From Pseudomonadota bacterium (GTDB taxonomy: Bacteria > Pseudomonadota > Alphaproteobacteria > Rhizobiales > Tepidamorphaceae): a stretch of 64,000 nucleotides of DNA. This document shows positions 27,552 through 35,947 of this stretch, one piece after another. Under the pieces are notes generated by a model that was not told the DNA's origin, did no database searches, and saw only the letters and a program-made list of their open reading frames with translations. The translations under genes and the position numbers were made by a program. The stretch's first letter is position 1. Every line of letters starts with the position of its first letter. The stretch lies in the NCBI GenBank assembly GCA_023458595.1, contig JAEWYT010000013.1, positions 62,001 through 126,000 on the forward strand, in the 5' to 3' direction.

Positions 27552-29006
27552 ATGTTCTTGCTGACCGGGTCGAGGGCGAGCAGACGAAATCCCCGGCGAT
27601 CGATGCGCGCGTGTGCCGGTCTCGCGATCGCGGCCGGCGCATCGGCCCTGCTTTCGATTTCGCCCGCGGCCGGCGCCGATACCCCGGCCCGGGTCTTTGT
27701 GGGCGACGGTCGCGGCGGGATCGTCGAGGCGGACGCCGAACGTCTGATGGCGAAGGCCTACGACCGGCGCGAAATGCGCGTGATCGTCGAATTGCGCAGC
27801 ACGTTTCAGCCCGAAGGCGAATTATCCCTGTTCGGCGCGGCGAACCAGCGCGCCGCGATCGCGGATCTGCAGGACCGGGTTCTGAGGAAGGCCGCCGGCG
27901 CGCGCGACATCAGGCAATACCGGTCCGTGCCGATGGTGGCGATGACGGTCAGCGCGGGCCGGCTGCCGGTCCTGCTGCGGGACTGGGACGTCAGGGCCGT
28001 CTACGAGGACGTGGCGGTGCCGCCGACGCTCGACGTCAGCGTTCCGCTCGTCCGGGCGGACGTGACGGGCGACCTGAGGAGGGTCAACGACGGCAAGGGC
28101 TGGGCGGTCGTCGTTCTCGACACCGGCGTGCAGCGGGGCCACCCTTCGCTTCGGCGCAAGATCGTCTCGGAAGCCTGCTATTCGACGACCAGCGCCGATT
28201 CCCGGTCGCTGTGTCCCGGCGGCGCCCAGAGCTCGACCGCGCGGCGCTCCGGCAGGAACTGCAAGCTGTCGATCTCCGGCTGCGGGCACGGCACCCACGT
28301 CGCAGGCATCGCGGTCGGCAACCCGCGCGGAACCGGCGTGGCCTACAAGGGCGTCGCCCGCAAGGCCTCGCTGATCCCGATCCAGGTGTTCAGCCGTTTC
28401 ACGGGCGCCTACTGCACCTCCTCCAGCCCGTGCGCGCTCAGCTACACGAGCGACCAGCTGGAGGCACTCGAGCGCGTCAACGAACTCGCCAGCACCACCA
28501 GGATCGGCGCCGTGAACATGAGCCTGGGGGGCGGACTGACCGCGAGGGCGTGCAAGAACAATCCGTTGCGGCCGATCATCAGGACGTTGCGCTCGAAGGC
28601 AATTCCGGTCGTGGTCGCCGCCGGCAACGACGGCGCCGACGGGCGCCTCAGTGCGCCGGGCTGCGTGCCCGAGGCCGTCACCGTCGCCAGCACCACGAAG
28701 AGCGACGACGTCTCGTCGTTCTCGAATTTCTCCAATCGCGTCGACCTGGCCGCGCCGGGCAGCGATATCACGTCGTCGGTCCCGCGCAATACGTTCGTGA
28801 CGCTGAGCGGAACGTCGATGGCGACGCCGCACGTCGCCGGTGCGTGGACGCTGCTGCGCCGGGCCTCGCCCAAGGCGTCGCACAGGAAAATCCTGAGGGC
28901 GCTGCGCTGTTCGGGCACCTGGGTGACGCGCGGCGGCGTCAACAAGCCGCGCATCGACGTCTACAACGCCTATCTCGCCCTGAGGAGCGGCACTTGCCCG
29001 GCATAG
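27552..29006 (+). CDS. Exported S8 (subtilisin-like) serine protease
   Basis: A 484-residue peptidase. With the ATG at 27552 it has a long cationic leader and a signal peptide ending SPAAGA-DT; the ATG at 27603 gives a shorter standard signal peptide. A propeptide-like region (about 40-145) precedes the S8 domain. Catalytic residues are Asp190 (VVLDTGVQRGHP), His246 (GCGHGTHVAGI), Asn359 (AAGNDG) and Ser422 (SGTSMATPHVAG). Several cysteines suggest disulphides in an extracellular enzyme. Its place beside the T2SS genes makes it a plausible secretion substrate; this is inference. Confidence 0.9.
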   Translation: MFLLTGSRASRRNPRRSMRACAGLAIAAGASALLSISPAAGADTPARVFVGDGRGGIVEADAERLMAKAYDRREMRVIVELRSTFQPEGELSLFGAANQRAAIADLQDRVLRKAAGARDIRQYRSVPMVAMTVSAGRLPVLLRDWDVRAVYEDVAVPPTLDVSVPLVRADVTGDLRRVNDGKGWAVVVLDTGVQRGHPSLRRKIVSEACYSTTSADSRSLCPGGAQSSTARRSGRNCKLSISGCGHGTHVAGIAVGNPRGTGVAYKGVARKASLIPIQVFSRFTGAYCTSSSPCALSYTSDQLEALERVNELASTTRIGAVNMSLGGGLTARACKNNPLRPIIRTLRSKAIPVVVAAGNDGADGRLSAPGCVPEAVTVASTTKSDDVSSFSNFSNRVDLAAPGSDITSSVPRNTFVTLSGTSMATPHVAGAWTLLRRASPKASHRKILRALRCSGTWVTRGGVNKPRIDVYNAYLALRSGTCPA

Positions 29007-29956
29007 GGTGGGGGTGGAGCTGCGCCGTCGCCGGGCTCGGGGGCGCGCTGTCGCTGGCGCTCGGGTTTGGCGGCCAGATCGCGTCGGCCGGGCCGGCCGT
29101 GGTCTTCGACACCGGCACCGGCGAGGTCCTGCACGCCTACATGGCGACGGAGCCCTGGTATCCCGCCTCCCTGACCAAGATGATGACCGCCTATGTCGTC
29201 TTCCGGGCAATCGAGGAGGGCCGCATCGGCCTCGATACGACGGTCACCATTCCCCCCAACCCGGCCGCGCCGCAGCCCGGCGCCAGGCTCGAGCCCGGCG
29301 CGACCTTCACGGTCGAGGAAGCCATGCCGCTCATGCTCGCCGCCTCGCTCAACGTCATGGCCGAGGTGCTGGCGATCACCGTTTCCGGCAGCGAGGCGGA
29401 TTTCGTCGCCGAAATGAACGAAACGGCCGCCCGGCTCGGCATGACGGACACGACCTATGCCAATCCGCACGGCTGGCACGATCGCCGCCACGTCTCCTCG
29501 GCGCGCGATCTCGCGGCCCTGACCACCGCCATCATCCGCGATTTCCCGCAGTACCAGCGCTTCTTCGCCGTCGCATCGGTCAGGTTCGGCGACAAGGACC
29601 TGAAGAATCACAACGGCCTTCTCGGCCGTTTCCCGGGCGCCGACGGCATGAAGACGGGCTACCATTGCGAGGCCGGCTACAACCTGGTCGGTTCCGCCTC
29701 CCGCGACGGCAGGCGGCTCGTCGCGATCGTGCTCGGCGCGTTCTCGGAGGCCGAGCGTGAGGCGGTGGCGGAGAGGTTCTTGGGGGCCGGCTTCGCCCAA
29801 AGGGCAGGGGCCCCGACCCTGTCGCTCGATACCCTGCCGGAACCGGCCCGAAGCGCCCCTGTCGACATGCGCCCCTATGTCTGCGGCAAGGAGAAGCCGC
29901 CGCCGGAGTTCGCGAGCTTCGGCACGATGGCCCCGCTGCCGCGGGCGAAGCCGTGA
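28994..29956 (+). CDS. D-alanyl-D-alanine carboxypeptidase (S11, penicillin-binding protein 5/6 family)
   Basis: A 320-residue exported S11 peptidase that trims the terminal D-Ala of peptidoglycan stem peptides. Motifs: SLTK (Ser59-Lys62), SLN (Ser118-Asn120) and KTG (Lys220). The only plausible start is a TTG at 28994, which overlaps the end of the S8 protease gene by 13 bases; no ATG or GTG occurs in frame before the catalytic domain. A hydrophobic N-terminal segment follows. It is shorter than PBP5 and has no clear C-terminal membrane anchor, like DacF-type alphaproteobacterial enzymes. Confidence 0.88.
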   Translation: MPGIGWGWSCAVAGLGGALSLALGFGGQIASAGPAVVFDTGTGEVLHAYMATEPWYPASLTKMMTAYVVFRAIEEGRIGLDTTVTIPPNPAAPQPGARLEPGATFTVEEAMPLMLAASLNVMAEVLAITVSGSEADFVAEMNETAARLGMTDTTYANPHGWHDRRHVSSARDLAALTTAIIRDFPQYQRFFAVASVRFGDKDLKNHNGLLGRFPGADGMKTGYHCEAGYNLVGSASRDGRRLVAIVLGAFSEAEREAVAERFLGAGFAQRAGAPTLSLDTLPEPARSAPVDMRPYVCGKEKPPPEFASFGTMAPLPRAKP

Positions 29957-30185
29957 GGCGTGCGGACGGGCGCAGCCTGCGGTTCTCTACCGGTTGACGC
30001 TGCCCGCGGCGCTTTTTCGCCGCTCGCCGCCGGGTGCCCGGAGCCGTCGTCGGTCGACGGGTTTGACCTGCGGGCCGGCTCGGGGCTATTGCCGATGCTG
30101 CTATGGCGGCGGATCGGACCTCGCCATGGAGCGTCAGGTTCCGGTCGACTCGTGCCGGGCCGAGAGGACCGGGGAGGACCGCGCT

Positions 30186-30611
30186 GTGGATATTCCGTTC
30201 AGAACGAAACGCATGCTGAACTTCGGCGATTGCGACATCTCGGGGACGGCCTACTTCCCCTCCTACCTCAACATCCTGAACGGCGTGAACGAGGAGTTCT
30301 GGCTGCGCCTCGGCTATCCCTGGCACAAGATCATCTGGGAAGAGCGCTGGGGCACGCCGACTGTTCACATCACGAGCGATTTCTCCAGTCCCTCCTTCTT
30401 CGGCGAGGAACTGGAGTTCGATGTCCGGGTCCTGCGCGTCGGCAAGTCTTCCGTGACGCTGCACCACGACATCAGCTGCAGCGGCAAGAAGCGCTGGGCG
30501 AGCACCCAGGTGCTGGCGGCCAGCGACCTCGACAAGCACTGCTCGATCCCCTGGCCCGAAGACGTCCGCAACGCACTCCTCGCCCTGGTCACCGAACCGG
30601 CGAAGCCCTGA
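30186..30611 (+). CDS. 4HBT-family acyl-CoA thioesterase-like hotdog protein
   Basis: A 141-residue hotdog-fold protein. The GTG at 30186 has a strong GGGGAGG ribosome site at 30171-30177; an ATG at 30126 is less likely. The motif FGDCDISGTAYFPSYLNILN is the 4-hydroxybenzoyl-CoA thioesterase catalytic-helix region, with Asp in the GDCD position. It probably hydrolyses an aromatic or short acyl-CoA; the substrate is not shown. It is the last chromosomal gene before the integrated element. Confidence 0.82.
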   Translation: MDIPFRTKRMLNFGDCDISGTAYFPSYLNILNGVNEEFWLRLGYPWHKIIWEERWGTPTVHITSDFSSPSFFGEELEFDVRVLRVGKSSVTLHHDISCSGKKRWASTQVLAASDLDKHCSIPWPEDVRNALLALVTEPAKP

Positions 30612-30696
30612 CCTGGGGGTGCCGGGGCGCGGCCGGAAGGAAGGGGGCTCTCGGCGGCCTTGCCGGTGTCTTGGAATAGTCTGTTGATCTGGGAAA

Positions 30697-30741
30697 TGGT
30701 GCCGGCTGAGGGACTCGAACCCCCGACCCACGGTTTACAAA
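30697..30741. repeat. Left attachment site repeat (copy of tRNA-Thr 3' end)
   Basis: These 45 bp are identical to 45822-45866 and match the 3' half of tRNA-Thr, from the encoded CCA through the T arm to the anticodon stem. The left flank then diverges, so no complete tRNA can be formed here. This is the product of site-specific integration. Confidence 0.95.
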
Positions 30742-30760
30742 TCTAGTTTTTGGCTGACTC

Positions 30761-30812
30761 TTAACCCTTTGACGAAACGTGATTTTCTTCATCGTCGGTC
30801 ATAACCCTTTGA
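30761..30812. promoter_or_regulatory. Candidate integrase arm-type sites beside the left attachment repeat
   Basis: TAACCCTTTGA occurs at 30762-30772 and 30802-30812, 40 bp apart, just inside the left repeat. A close relative, ATAAACCTTTGATT, lies at 45796-45809 just inside the right repeat. Paired short direct repeats flanking a core are typical of arm-type binding sites of tyrosine integrases. Promoter-like hexamers (TTGTGC at 30847, TATGTC at 30871) lie further right, before int. Confidence 0.5.
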
Positions 30813-30887
30813 TTCTAAAAGGAGGCTGTTTGCACTAAGTCGGAAGTTGTGCGAAACCGTATGCTGTCGCTATGTCGTGGTTTGGAC

Positions 30888-30904
30888 GGACATAGTGCGG
30901 ACAC
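30888..30904 (+). promoter_or_regulatory. 17-bp element-specific motif, copy 1 (upstream of integrase)
   Basis: GGACATAGTGCGGACAC. It consists of two GGACA half-sites 11 bp apart, one helical turn. It lies 16 bases before the int start codon, where a repressor or excisionase could act. Related copies are at 35437-35453 (inverted) and 45742-45758. Confidence 0.65.
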
Positions 30905-30919
30905 GGGAGCCCACGGTTT

Positions 30920-32170
30920 ATGAGACAGCGGCTGGTCGACAAGGCCCGAAAGGGCGACGCGGATACGGTCACGCCATCCGAGTTATTGCCTCCGGACACG
31001 GGCAACAGGATCTACTACGACGCCGACCTGAAGGGGTTCGGCTGCCGCGTTACCGCCAAGGGCGCGCGTGCCTTCGTACTGAACTACCGGACCCGATCGG
31101 GACGGGAGCGCCGGTACACGATCGGGTCGTGGCCCGAATGGTCCGTATCCGCCGCGCGGGCGGAAGCCGGCGAACTGAAGAAGCGGATCGATATCGGCGG
31201 CGATCCGATGGCCGTGGTCGAGGCGGATCGCAAGGCCCCGACCGTGGCCGATCTGTGCGATCGGTTCGAAGAAGAGCACCTGCCGAAGGTCCGGGAAAGC
31301 ACCGCCAAGGATTACCGGGCCATGATCGCGCGGGAGATCATGCCTGCGCTGAGACATATGAAGGTCGCCGAGGTCGGTTTTTCGGATGTAGATGCGCTGC
31401 ACCGGAAGATCACGAAGAGGGGCGCTGCGGGCCGTGCAAACCGCGTTGTTGCGCTGGTGTCGAAGCTGTTCACCCTGGCCGCCAAGTGGGAATGGTGCGC
31501 GAAGAACCCTGCCAAAGGCATCGAGCGGAATCCAGAACAGCCCCGTCACCGCTATCTATCCGGTGGGGAGCTGGGCGCACTTACCGCTGCGCTCGCCGAG
31601 CACGAGGACCAGCAGGCGGCGAACATCATTCGGGTGTTGCTGTTGACCGGCGCGCGACGCGGCGAAGTGCAGGCGATGCGATGGGCGGATATCGATCTTG
31701 CGACTGGAGTTTGGACGAAGCCCGGAAGCAAGACGAAGCAAAAGACGCTGCACCGTGTGCCTCTGTCGGCACCGGCGCGGCAGCTGCTTGCCGACATTCG
31801 GGCCGAAGCCGAAGCGAAGGCGAGGAACCGACGCGAGCCCGTCGAGGTATCGGAGTACGTCTTCCCGGGCCGGAACGGGAAAGGGCACCGGGTTGAGATC
31901 AAGGGCGATTGGGCGCGTTTGTGCAAGGCGGCCGGGATTGCGGATACGCGAATGCACGACCTGCGGCACACCTATGCATCGATACTCGCCAGCGCCGGGT
32001 TGTCCCTGCCGGTGATCGGTGCCTTGCTGGGCCATACGAATCCGAAAACAACCGCCCGGTACGCGCACCTGTATGATGATCCGCTAAGGGCAGCGACGGA
32101 GCGGGTGGGTTCGATCGTTATGCCGGCGGACGATGAAGCGGAAGTCGTGCCGCTGAAAGGCGGTGCGTGA
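30920..32170 (+). CDS. int: Tyrosine recombinase (prophage integrase, DUF4102 type)
   Basis: A 416-residue integrase. Residues about 25-95 form the N-terminal arm-binding DUF4102-like domain (YYDADLKGFGCRV), about 105-205 the core-binding SAM-like domain, and 212-395 the catalytic domain with Arg246 (TGARRGE), His346 and Arg349 (MHDLRHTYAS), His372 (LGHTNPKTTARY) and nucleophile Tyr381. All catalytic residues are present. The ATG at 30920 follows the 17-bp motif and has no strong ribosome site. It should catalyse integration at tRNA-Thr. Confidence 0.96.
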   Translation: MRQRLVDKARKGDADTVTPSELLPPDTGNRIYYDADLKGFGCRVTAKGARAFVLNYRTRSGRERRYTIGSWPEWSVSAARAEAGELKKRIDIGGDPMAVVEADRKAPTVADLCDRFEEEHLPKVRESTAKDYRAMIAREIMPALRHMKVAEVGFSDVDALHRKITKRGAAGRANRVVALVSKLFTLAAKWEWCAKNPAKGIERNPEQPRHRYLSGGELGALTAALAEHEDQQAANIIRVLLLTGARRGEVQAMRWADIDLATGVWTKPGSKTKQKTLHRVPLSAPARQLLADIRAEAEAKARNRREPVEVSEYVFPGRNGKGHRVEIKGDWARLCKAAGIADTRMHDLRHTYASILASAGLSLPVIGALLGHTNPKTTARYAHLYDDPLRAATERVGSIVMPADDEAEVVPLKGGA

Positions 32171-32625
32171 TGGCGCGAAGCGGCAAACGAGGCCGCCCGC
32201 GCGGCTCGACGGAGCTGGACGAAGAGACCCGACTCTGGGTTGGCGGTACATATGTCTCTATCGAGCGGAACGCGGCTGCGCTCCGACTACAGCGGGCACG
32301 GGAAGAACTGCCGCGCAACTTCGACAAAGACATGGCTGACTTACAGAACGACGGATTGGCGTTCGGAATTGATGGGATCGTCGACAACATCGAGAACGTT
32401 GAGGGCTGGACGATTCCTGTCGAGGCTGTAGTGCCCCGTGCATACGATCTGCACCCGAAGATTGTTCGTTATCTTGTGCAACAGGTGAGGCGTCGGTACG
32501 CCAAAACCATATCGGCGGAAACGGTCAAGCGATGCCGCCGGGAATTCCTTGAACTTGAGGCAGAACTAAGAGCTGAGACTGCGAGCTACAAGCCAGGCCG
32601 GAACGTCAGCAAGGGGAATTATTGA
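32170..32625 (+). CDS. Element-encoded protein of unknown function
   Basis: A 151-residue protein whose ATG overlaps the integrase stop (a GTG three bases earlier is also in frame). The N-terminus GKRGRPRGS is an AT-hook-like basic motif; the C-terminal half is helical and charged (RRRYAKTISAETVKRCRREF). No family is recognised. Close coupling to int suggests a DNA-binding accessory role; this is inference. Base composition is lower in GC than the neighbours. Confidence 0.6.
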   Translation: MARSGKRGRPRGSTELDEETRLWVGGTYVSIERNAAALRLQRAREELPRNFDKDMADLQNDGLAFGIDGIVDNIENVEGWTIPVEAVVPRAYDLHPKIVRYLVQQVRRRYAKTISAETVKRCRREFLELEAELRAETASYKPGRNVSKGNY

Positions 32626-32699
32626 CCCCATTTCCGCGCGGGATTCAGGCGGGCCTACCTTCGTCAAACCGGCTTTCGGTTTCGAAGAAAGGTGCTGAC

Positions 32700-32912
32700 A
32701 TGGCAATTGACCTTCGCGACGACGAACTAATCCCCGACCTGGACCTTGCCGAACAGTGGGGCGTGACCCGGCGCACTCTCGGCAGCTACGACAACCTGCC
32801 TGACGGGCTTCCGTACTGGATCATCGGCGGCAAGAAATATCGGAGCGTCCGCGCATCCGCCGAATGGCTCGCCCGCCGCCGCCAGCAGCGCAATCCCCGG
32901 CGGGCCGCGTGA
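32700..32912 (+). CDS. Small helix-turn-helix protein, possible excisionase
   Basis: A 70-residue protein starting at the ATG at 32700 after a GAAAGG ribosome site. LAEQWGVTRRTLGSYDNL is a MerR/excisionase-like winged HTH core, followed by GLPYWIIGGKKYRSVRASAEWLARR, the wing typical of AlpA/Xis-type proteins. It lies shortly after int, as excisionases often do, and could be the protein that recognises the 17-bp motif. Both are inference. Confidence 0.7.
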   Translation: MAIDLRDDELIPDLDLAEQWGVTRRTLGSYDNLPDGLPYWIIGGKKYRSVRASAEWLARRRQQRNPRRAA

Positions 32913-32916
32913 CGCC

Positions 32917-33144
32917 ATGCCCGCGACAAAACGAAACCCCGCCGTTGGGGATGGCGGGGCTCCGGAGACTGTTCATGCTGGCAAGCTGAACACCTCGGAA
33001 GATAACGCACCGCTCGCCGCTGTTCAACCGTCCTGGGTGCCGATCGGCTCCATCGTCGCCGTCGACAAGTGCGGTTTCGTGATCGGCTGCTATCCCGATG
33101 CGCGGGCCGTCCGGCTCGCCTTGGCAGGGAGGGCGGCGGCATGA
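32917..33144 (+). CDS. Small element protein of unknown function
   Basis: A 75-residue protein four bases after the HTH gene and overlapping the next gene by four bases (ATGA). It has a short hydrophobic patch (VPIGSIVAVDKCGFVIGCY) but no recognised domain. Coding is supported mainly by tight spacing and frame continuity. Confidence 0.5.
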   Translation: MPATKRNPAVGDGGAPETVHAGKLNTSEDNAPLAAVQPSWVPIGSIVAVDKCGFVIGCYPDARAVRLALAGRAAA

Positions 33145-33662
33145 CCCCGGATGTTGTCCCCTTCCTTCTGCCGGCGGAAACCGCGCCCAAGCTCGAGGTC
33201 TGCATCATGGGCGTTGACCCCGGCTTGTCGGGAGCGGTTGCCTTCTACTTCCCCCGGCATCCGCACTTGATCGCAGCCGAGGACATGCCGGCGGTGGCCG
33301 GCGAGGTTGACGTGGCGACGTTGGCGCAGCGCGTCCGGCAGATGGCGCCGACGGTGGCGATCGTCGAGCGGGTCGGGGCGATGCCTAAGCAGGGTGTCGC
33401 GTCGACGTTCCGGTTTGGGGTGTCCTATGGGGCCGTTCGCGGCGTGATCGCGGCGGCTGGCGTGCCGATGCACCTTGTGACGCCGGGGCGCTGGAAAAAG
33501 CACTTCCGGTTGCCGGCCGACAAAGAGGCGGCGCGGGCGCTGGCGTTGCGGCTCTGGCCGACCTCGGAGCACTTCGCCCGAAAGAAGGATCACGGCCGCG
33601 CGGAAGCCGCGTTGATCGCACGATGGGCCGCCGAGATTCTGCCGGGGGCCCGCGATGGATGA
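33141..33662 (+). CDS. RuvC-like Holliday junction resolvase
   Basis: A 173-residue RNase H-fold nuclease of phage RuvC type. The start IMGVDPGLSGAVAF carries the first catalytic Asp26; IVERVGAMPKQGVASTF carries Glu76; and KKDHGRAEAALIARW has Asp150 and Glu155. The ATG at 33141 overlaps the upstream stop. Such enzymes resolve branched DNA in phage replication or before packaging. Confidence 0.88.
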   Translation: MTPDVVPFLLPAETAPKLEVCIMGVDPGLSGAVAFYFPRHPHLIAAEDMPAVAGEVDVATLAQRVRQMAPTVAIVERVGAMPKQGVASTFRFGVSYGAVRGVIAAAGVPMHLVTPGRWKKHFRLPADKEAARALALRLWPTSEHFARKKDHGRAEAALIARWAAEILPGARDG

Positions 33663-33996
33663 TCTTCGCGACCTCGCCCGAAAAGCCGCCCCTGATCTGC
33701 ACGACTTCATTCGGCGGCACTGGCCGGAACCGGACCGGGCCCGTCACGCCGCCGAACGGCTCGCCGACGCGATCAAGCGGCGCCATGCCCCACCGCCGGG
33801 CGACCGCAACGCCCGAACCGCTGTCGGCGGGGTCGCCGCCGTGTTGCTTCACCACGACGTTTCCGGCTGGCTAAGCCGGGAGCTTAGCCATTGCTATAAC
33901 GAGGCCCGCGTCCTGGTCCCGCTGGACGGTGCCGAAGTAGACCGGCTGGTCAACGCCGCCGCCTCTGCCGAAAGGAGGCGTCGCCGTGCCGCCTGA
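33655..33996 (+). CDS. Element protein of unknown function
   Basis: A 113-residue mostly helical protein that overlaps the resolvase gene by eight bases and the next ATPase gene by eleven. No domain is recognised. It contains HCYNEARVLVPLDGAEVDRL near its C-terminus. Its position inside the replication block suggests an accessory role. Confidence 0.55.
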   Translation: MDDLRDLARKAAPDLHDFIRRHWPEPDRARHAAERLADAIKRRHAPPPGDRNARTAVGGVAAVLLHHDVSGWLSRELSHCYNEARVLVPLDGAEVDRLVNAAASAERRRRRAA

Positions 33997-35161
33997 ACTC
34001 CCGCCAGACATGGGCGATCTTCGCGCCCTCGATGCCGAGCGCAGGCTTGGTTACGACGGCATGATGGCCCAAAAGGTTGAGCCAAAGGGGAGGGGTCCGA
34101 AACCTCCTCTGCGGTTCACGCTCTACAAGAACATCGACCCGACGCCGAACAAGACGTGGCTGGTCGAGAACTTCATCGGCGACGGCGAAATTGCCTGCCT
34201 GTTCGGCTCGCCCGGCACCGCGAAGTCCGCCCTTGCCGATGACATGTCCGCACATGTCGCAGCGGGGATGTCGTGGTTCGGTCGGCGCGTAGAGCAGGGA
34301 GGTGTGCTGTACGTCGCGGCCGAACGGCACGCCGTCCAGAGCCGGCGGCTGGCCGCATGGCGGAAGCATCACGGCATAGACGATATCCCTCTGGCTCTCA
34401 TCGGCGGTGCCGTCGACCTGCGGACCGGACGCGCCCACGCGGACCTGATAGCTGGCTACGCCCGTGACATCCGCGATGTTGCCGGCTTGCCGTGTCGGCT
34501 TATCGTCATCGACACCGTTTCCCGCGTTTTGGCTGGCGGTGACGAGAACTCTCCGAAGGACGTGGGGGCGCTCGTGGCCAATCTGACCTACCTTCAGGAA
34601 GCGACCGGCGCGGCGATCCTCGCCCTTCACCATATCCCGGCGGACGGCACGCAACGCCTCCGGGGTCACGGGGCGTTGCTTGGGGCCGTCGACGTGACGA
34701 TCCGCCTCGAACACTTGGGCAATGTCCGCACCGCGGCCGTCGACAAGACCAACGATGGCGAGGAAGGCGAGCGCGTGACGTTCGAACTGGAAAGCGTCGC
34801 GCTGAACTTCAACGAAGAAACCGGGATGACCACGACAGCGCCCGTCGTCATTCCATCGGACGCAATCCCGGAGAAGGCATCGTCTCGCCAGAAGATGACC
34901 GACAAGCAGCGCCTGGGGCACGCCGCCCTCATGGACCTGATAGCCGACCACGGAACCGCTGCGCCGGCAACGTTCGGGCTACCTCAAGGCGTCTCGACCG
35001 TGAGCGTTGACGAATGGCGGGAAGAACTGTTCAGGCGGGGTATCCTGGATCGCGACGCCGCCAACCCCAGGCAGGATTTCATCCGGCTGAAAGAGCAACT
35101 GAAGGTCCGCTCAATGGTAGCCGAAAAGGACAAGCTCGTGTGGCAGGCCCGAGCCGCGTAG
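33986..35161 (+). CDS. RepA/DnaB-like AAA ATPase (AAA_25, replicative helicase-type)
   Basis: A 391-residue RecA-fold ATPase. The start is a GTG at 33986 with a strong AGGAGG site at 33973. Walker A is LFGSPGTAKSALADD (about residues 72-86), the Walker B-like strand LIVIDTVSRVLAGGDENS (about 172-189) and a later ALHHIPADGTQRLRGHGALLGAVD matches RepA-like helicases of plasmids and phages. A C-terminal winged-helix-like part (about 310-390) follows. It probably unwinds the element's origin; an iteron-like GCTAC array starts at its stop codon. Confidence 0.85.
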   Translation: MPPELPPDMGDLRALDAERRLGYDGMMAQKVEPKGRGPKPPLRFTLYKNIDPTPNKTWLVENFIGDGEIACLFGSPGTAKSALADDMSAHVAAGMSWFGRRVEQGGVLYVAAERHAVQSRRLAAWRKHHGIDDIPLALIGGAVDLRTGRAHADLIAGYARDIRDVAGLPCRLIVIDTVSRVLAGGDENSPKDVGALVANLTYLQEATGAAILALHHIPADGTQRLRGHGALLGAVDVTIRLEHLGNVRTAAVDKTNDGEEGERVTFELESVALNFNEETGMTTTAPVVIPSDAIPEKASSRQKMTDKQRLGHAALMDLIADHGTAAPATFGLPQGVSTVSVDEWREELFRRGILDRDAANPRQDFIRLKEQLKVRSMVAEKDKLVWQARAA

Positions 35162-35264
35162 CAGGTGTAGCAGTGTAGCACCCTTATAAGGGGGTGCTAC
35201 GCTACGCTACAGCCGTCCTGCCGTAACAGTGCTACGAGATTGCTACGCTACGCTACGGTGCTAC
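35158..35264. repeat. Iteron-like GCTAC array after the helicase gene
   Basis: Three GTAGCA copies (35158, 35167, 35175) are followed by eight inverted GCTAC copies (35196-35264), many as TGCTACGCTACGCTAC. Inside is a near-perfect palindrome around CCCTTATAAGGG (35175-35200). The array begins at the stop codon of the RepA-like ATPase. It could be a replication origin, a termination structure, or a regulator-binding array. Confidence 0.65.
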
Positions 35265-35482
35265 GGGGGAAGAAAGAGGGGCTCGAAAGCCTCACGAACG
35301 CATCGCCGCCCGGAGAGAAAATTTCCCGGAGAAAAGCGCACAGTGTGCGCAAATGTGTACGAAGCGGATAAGTAATCCGTTTCCGGTGCCGTTATATCGC
35401 TTGAAATACTTGCATTATTTTAGATTTACGCATATCGTGTCCGCACAGTGTCCGCCCGTCGTGAGACGCGCGAAGCCCGAAG
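35162..35482. promoter_or_regulatory. Non-coding control region of the element
   Basis: This 321-base stretch has no convincing gene. In order it holds the GCTAC array, a perfect 7+7 palindrome GCGCACAGTGTGCGC (35336-35350), a promoter-like pair (TTGCAT 35410, 17 bases, TATCGT 35433), and the inverted 17-bp motif (35437-35453) at the place of transcription start. The arrangement looks like a repressed promoter for the rightward genes beginning at 35483, or an origin with adjacent control. Confidence 0.6.
35437..35453 (-). promoter_or_regulatory. 17-bp element-specific motif, copy 2 (inverted)
   Basis: On the minus strand it reads GGACACTGTGCGGACAC. It overlaps or immediately follows the -10-like hexamer at 35433-35438, so a protein bound here could block transcription of the genes from 35483 on. 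Confidence 0.65.
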
Positions 35483-35947
35483 ATGGATGCCGCCATGCCC
35501 CTGCATGGGCCCAAGTCGAATGCCGCTCGCGGCGCAGGAACGGTCCGAATGGGCCGCACTTCCGACGTTGTGACCAAACTCTCCCCCCGCAATGGCCGGC
35601 TGCGGCTTATCACCCCGGAAGACCTGGACAGGCGAACGCGCGGCTACAAGCTCTACAAAGACCGTGCCGAGCGGCTGCTGACCGAGGCGACCCCCGAAGG
35701 GCAGAACCCCGCAGCCGTTCACCGCGAGCTGGCCGAATCCGCAGCACTTCTCGGTGCGCTCGTGAGGGACGCGGCTGCCCACCACCTTCGCGGCGACCGG
35801 ATCGACACCACGTCCGCGCTCGTCATCGTCAACACGCAGCGGCGCCTATTGGCCGATCTCGGCAAGCCCGCCCGCGCGGCCCTTGCCCCTGATGAAATCG
35901 ACGACTGGTCGGAACTGCTGACCAGCGAGGCGGCGTCCGATGACTAA
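35483..35947 (+). CDS. Element protein of unknown function
   Basis: A 154-residue soluble protein; an internal ATG at 35549 with AGGAAC upstream may be the true start (132 residues). The body is helical, with LTEATPEGQNPAAVHRELAE. It is the first gene of the block that in related phages would hold the packaging genes, but no terminase motif is present. It overlaps the next gene by eight bases. Confidence 0.6.
   Translation: MDAAMPLHGPKSNAARGAGTVRMGRTSDVVTKLSPRNGRLRLITPEDLDRRTRGYKLYKDRAERLLTEATPEGQNPAAVHRELAESAALLGALVRDAAAHHLRGDRIDTTSALVIVNTQRRLLADLGKPARAALAPDEIDDWSELLTSEAASDD

Noticed and set aside
27389..28993. The upstream part of the long frame that ends in the D,D-carboxypeptidase
   Set aside because: Before 28994 it overlaps the S8 protease in another frame and is Arg/Gly-rich; only the part from the TTG at 28994 is coding.
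30697..30741. A second tRNA-Thr gene at the left end of the element
   Set aside because: Only the 3' part is present; the sequence after the anticodon stem diverges, so no cloverleaf can form.
30910..30920. An 11-bp match (CCCACGGTTTA) between the att core and the integrase start region
   Set aside because: It is short and isolated; it could be chance, and recombination there would remove the int promoter.
35353..35892. A 179-codon plus-strand frame beginning in the element's control region
   Set aside because: Past 35483 it overlaps a better frame and is Arg/Pro-rich; its start lies among promoter-like and motif sequences.
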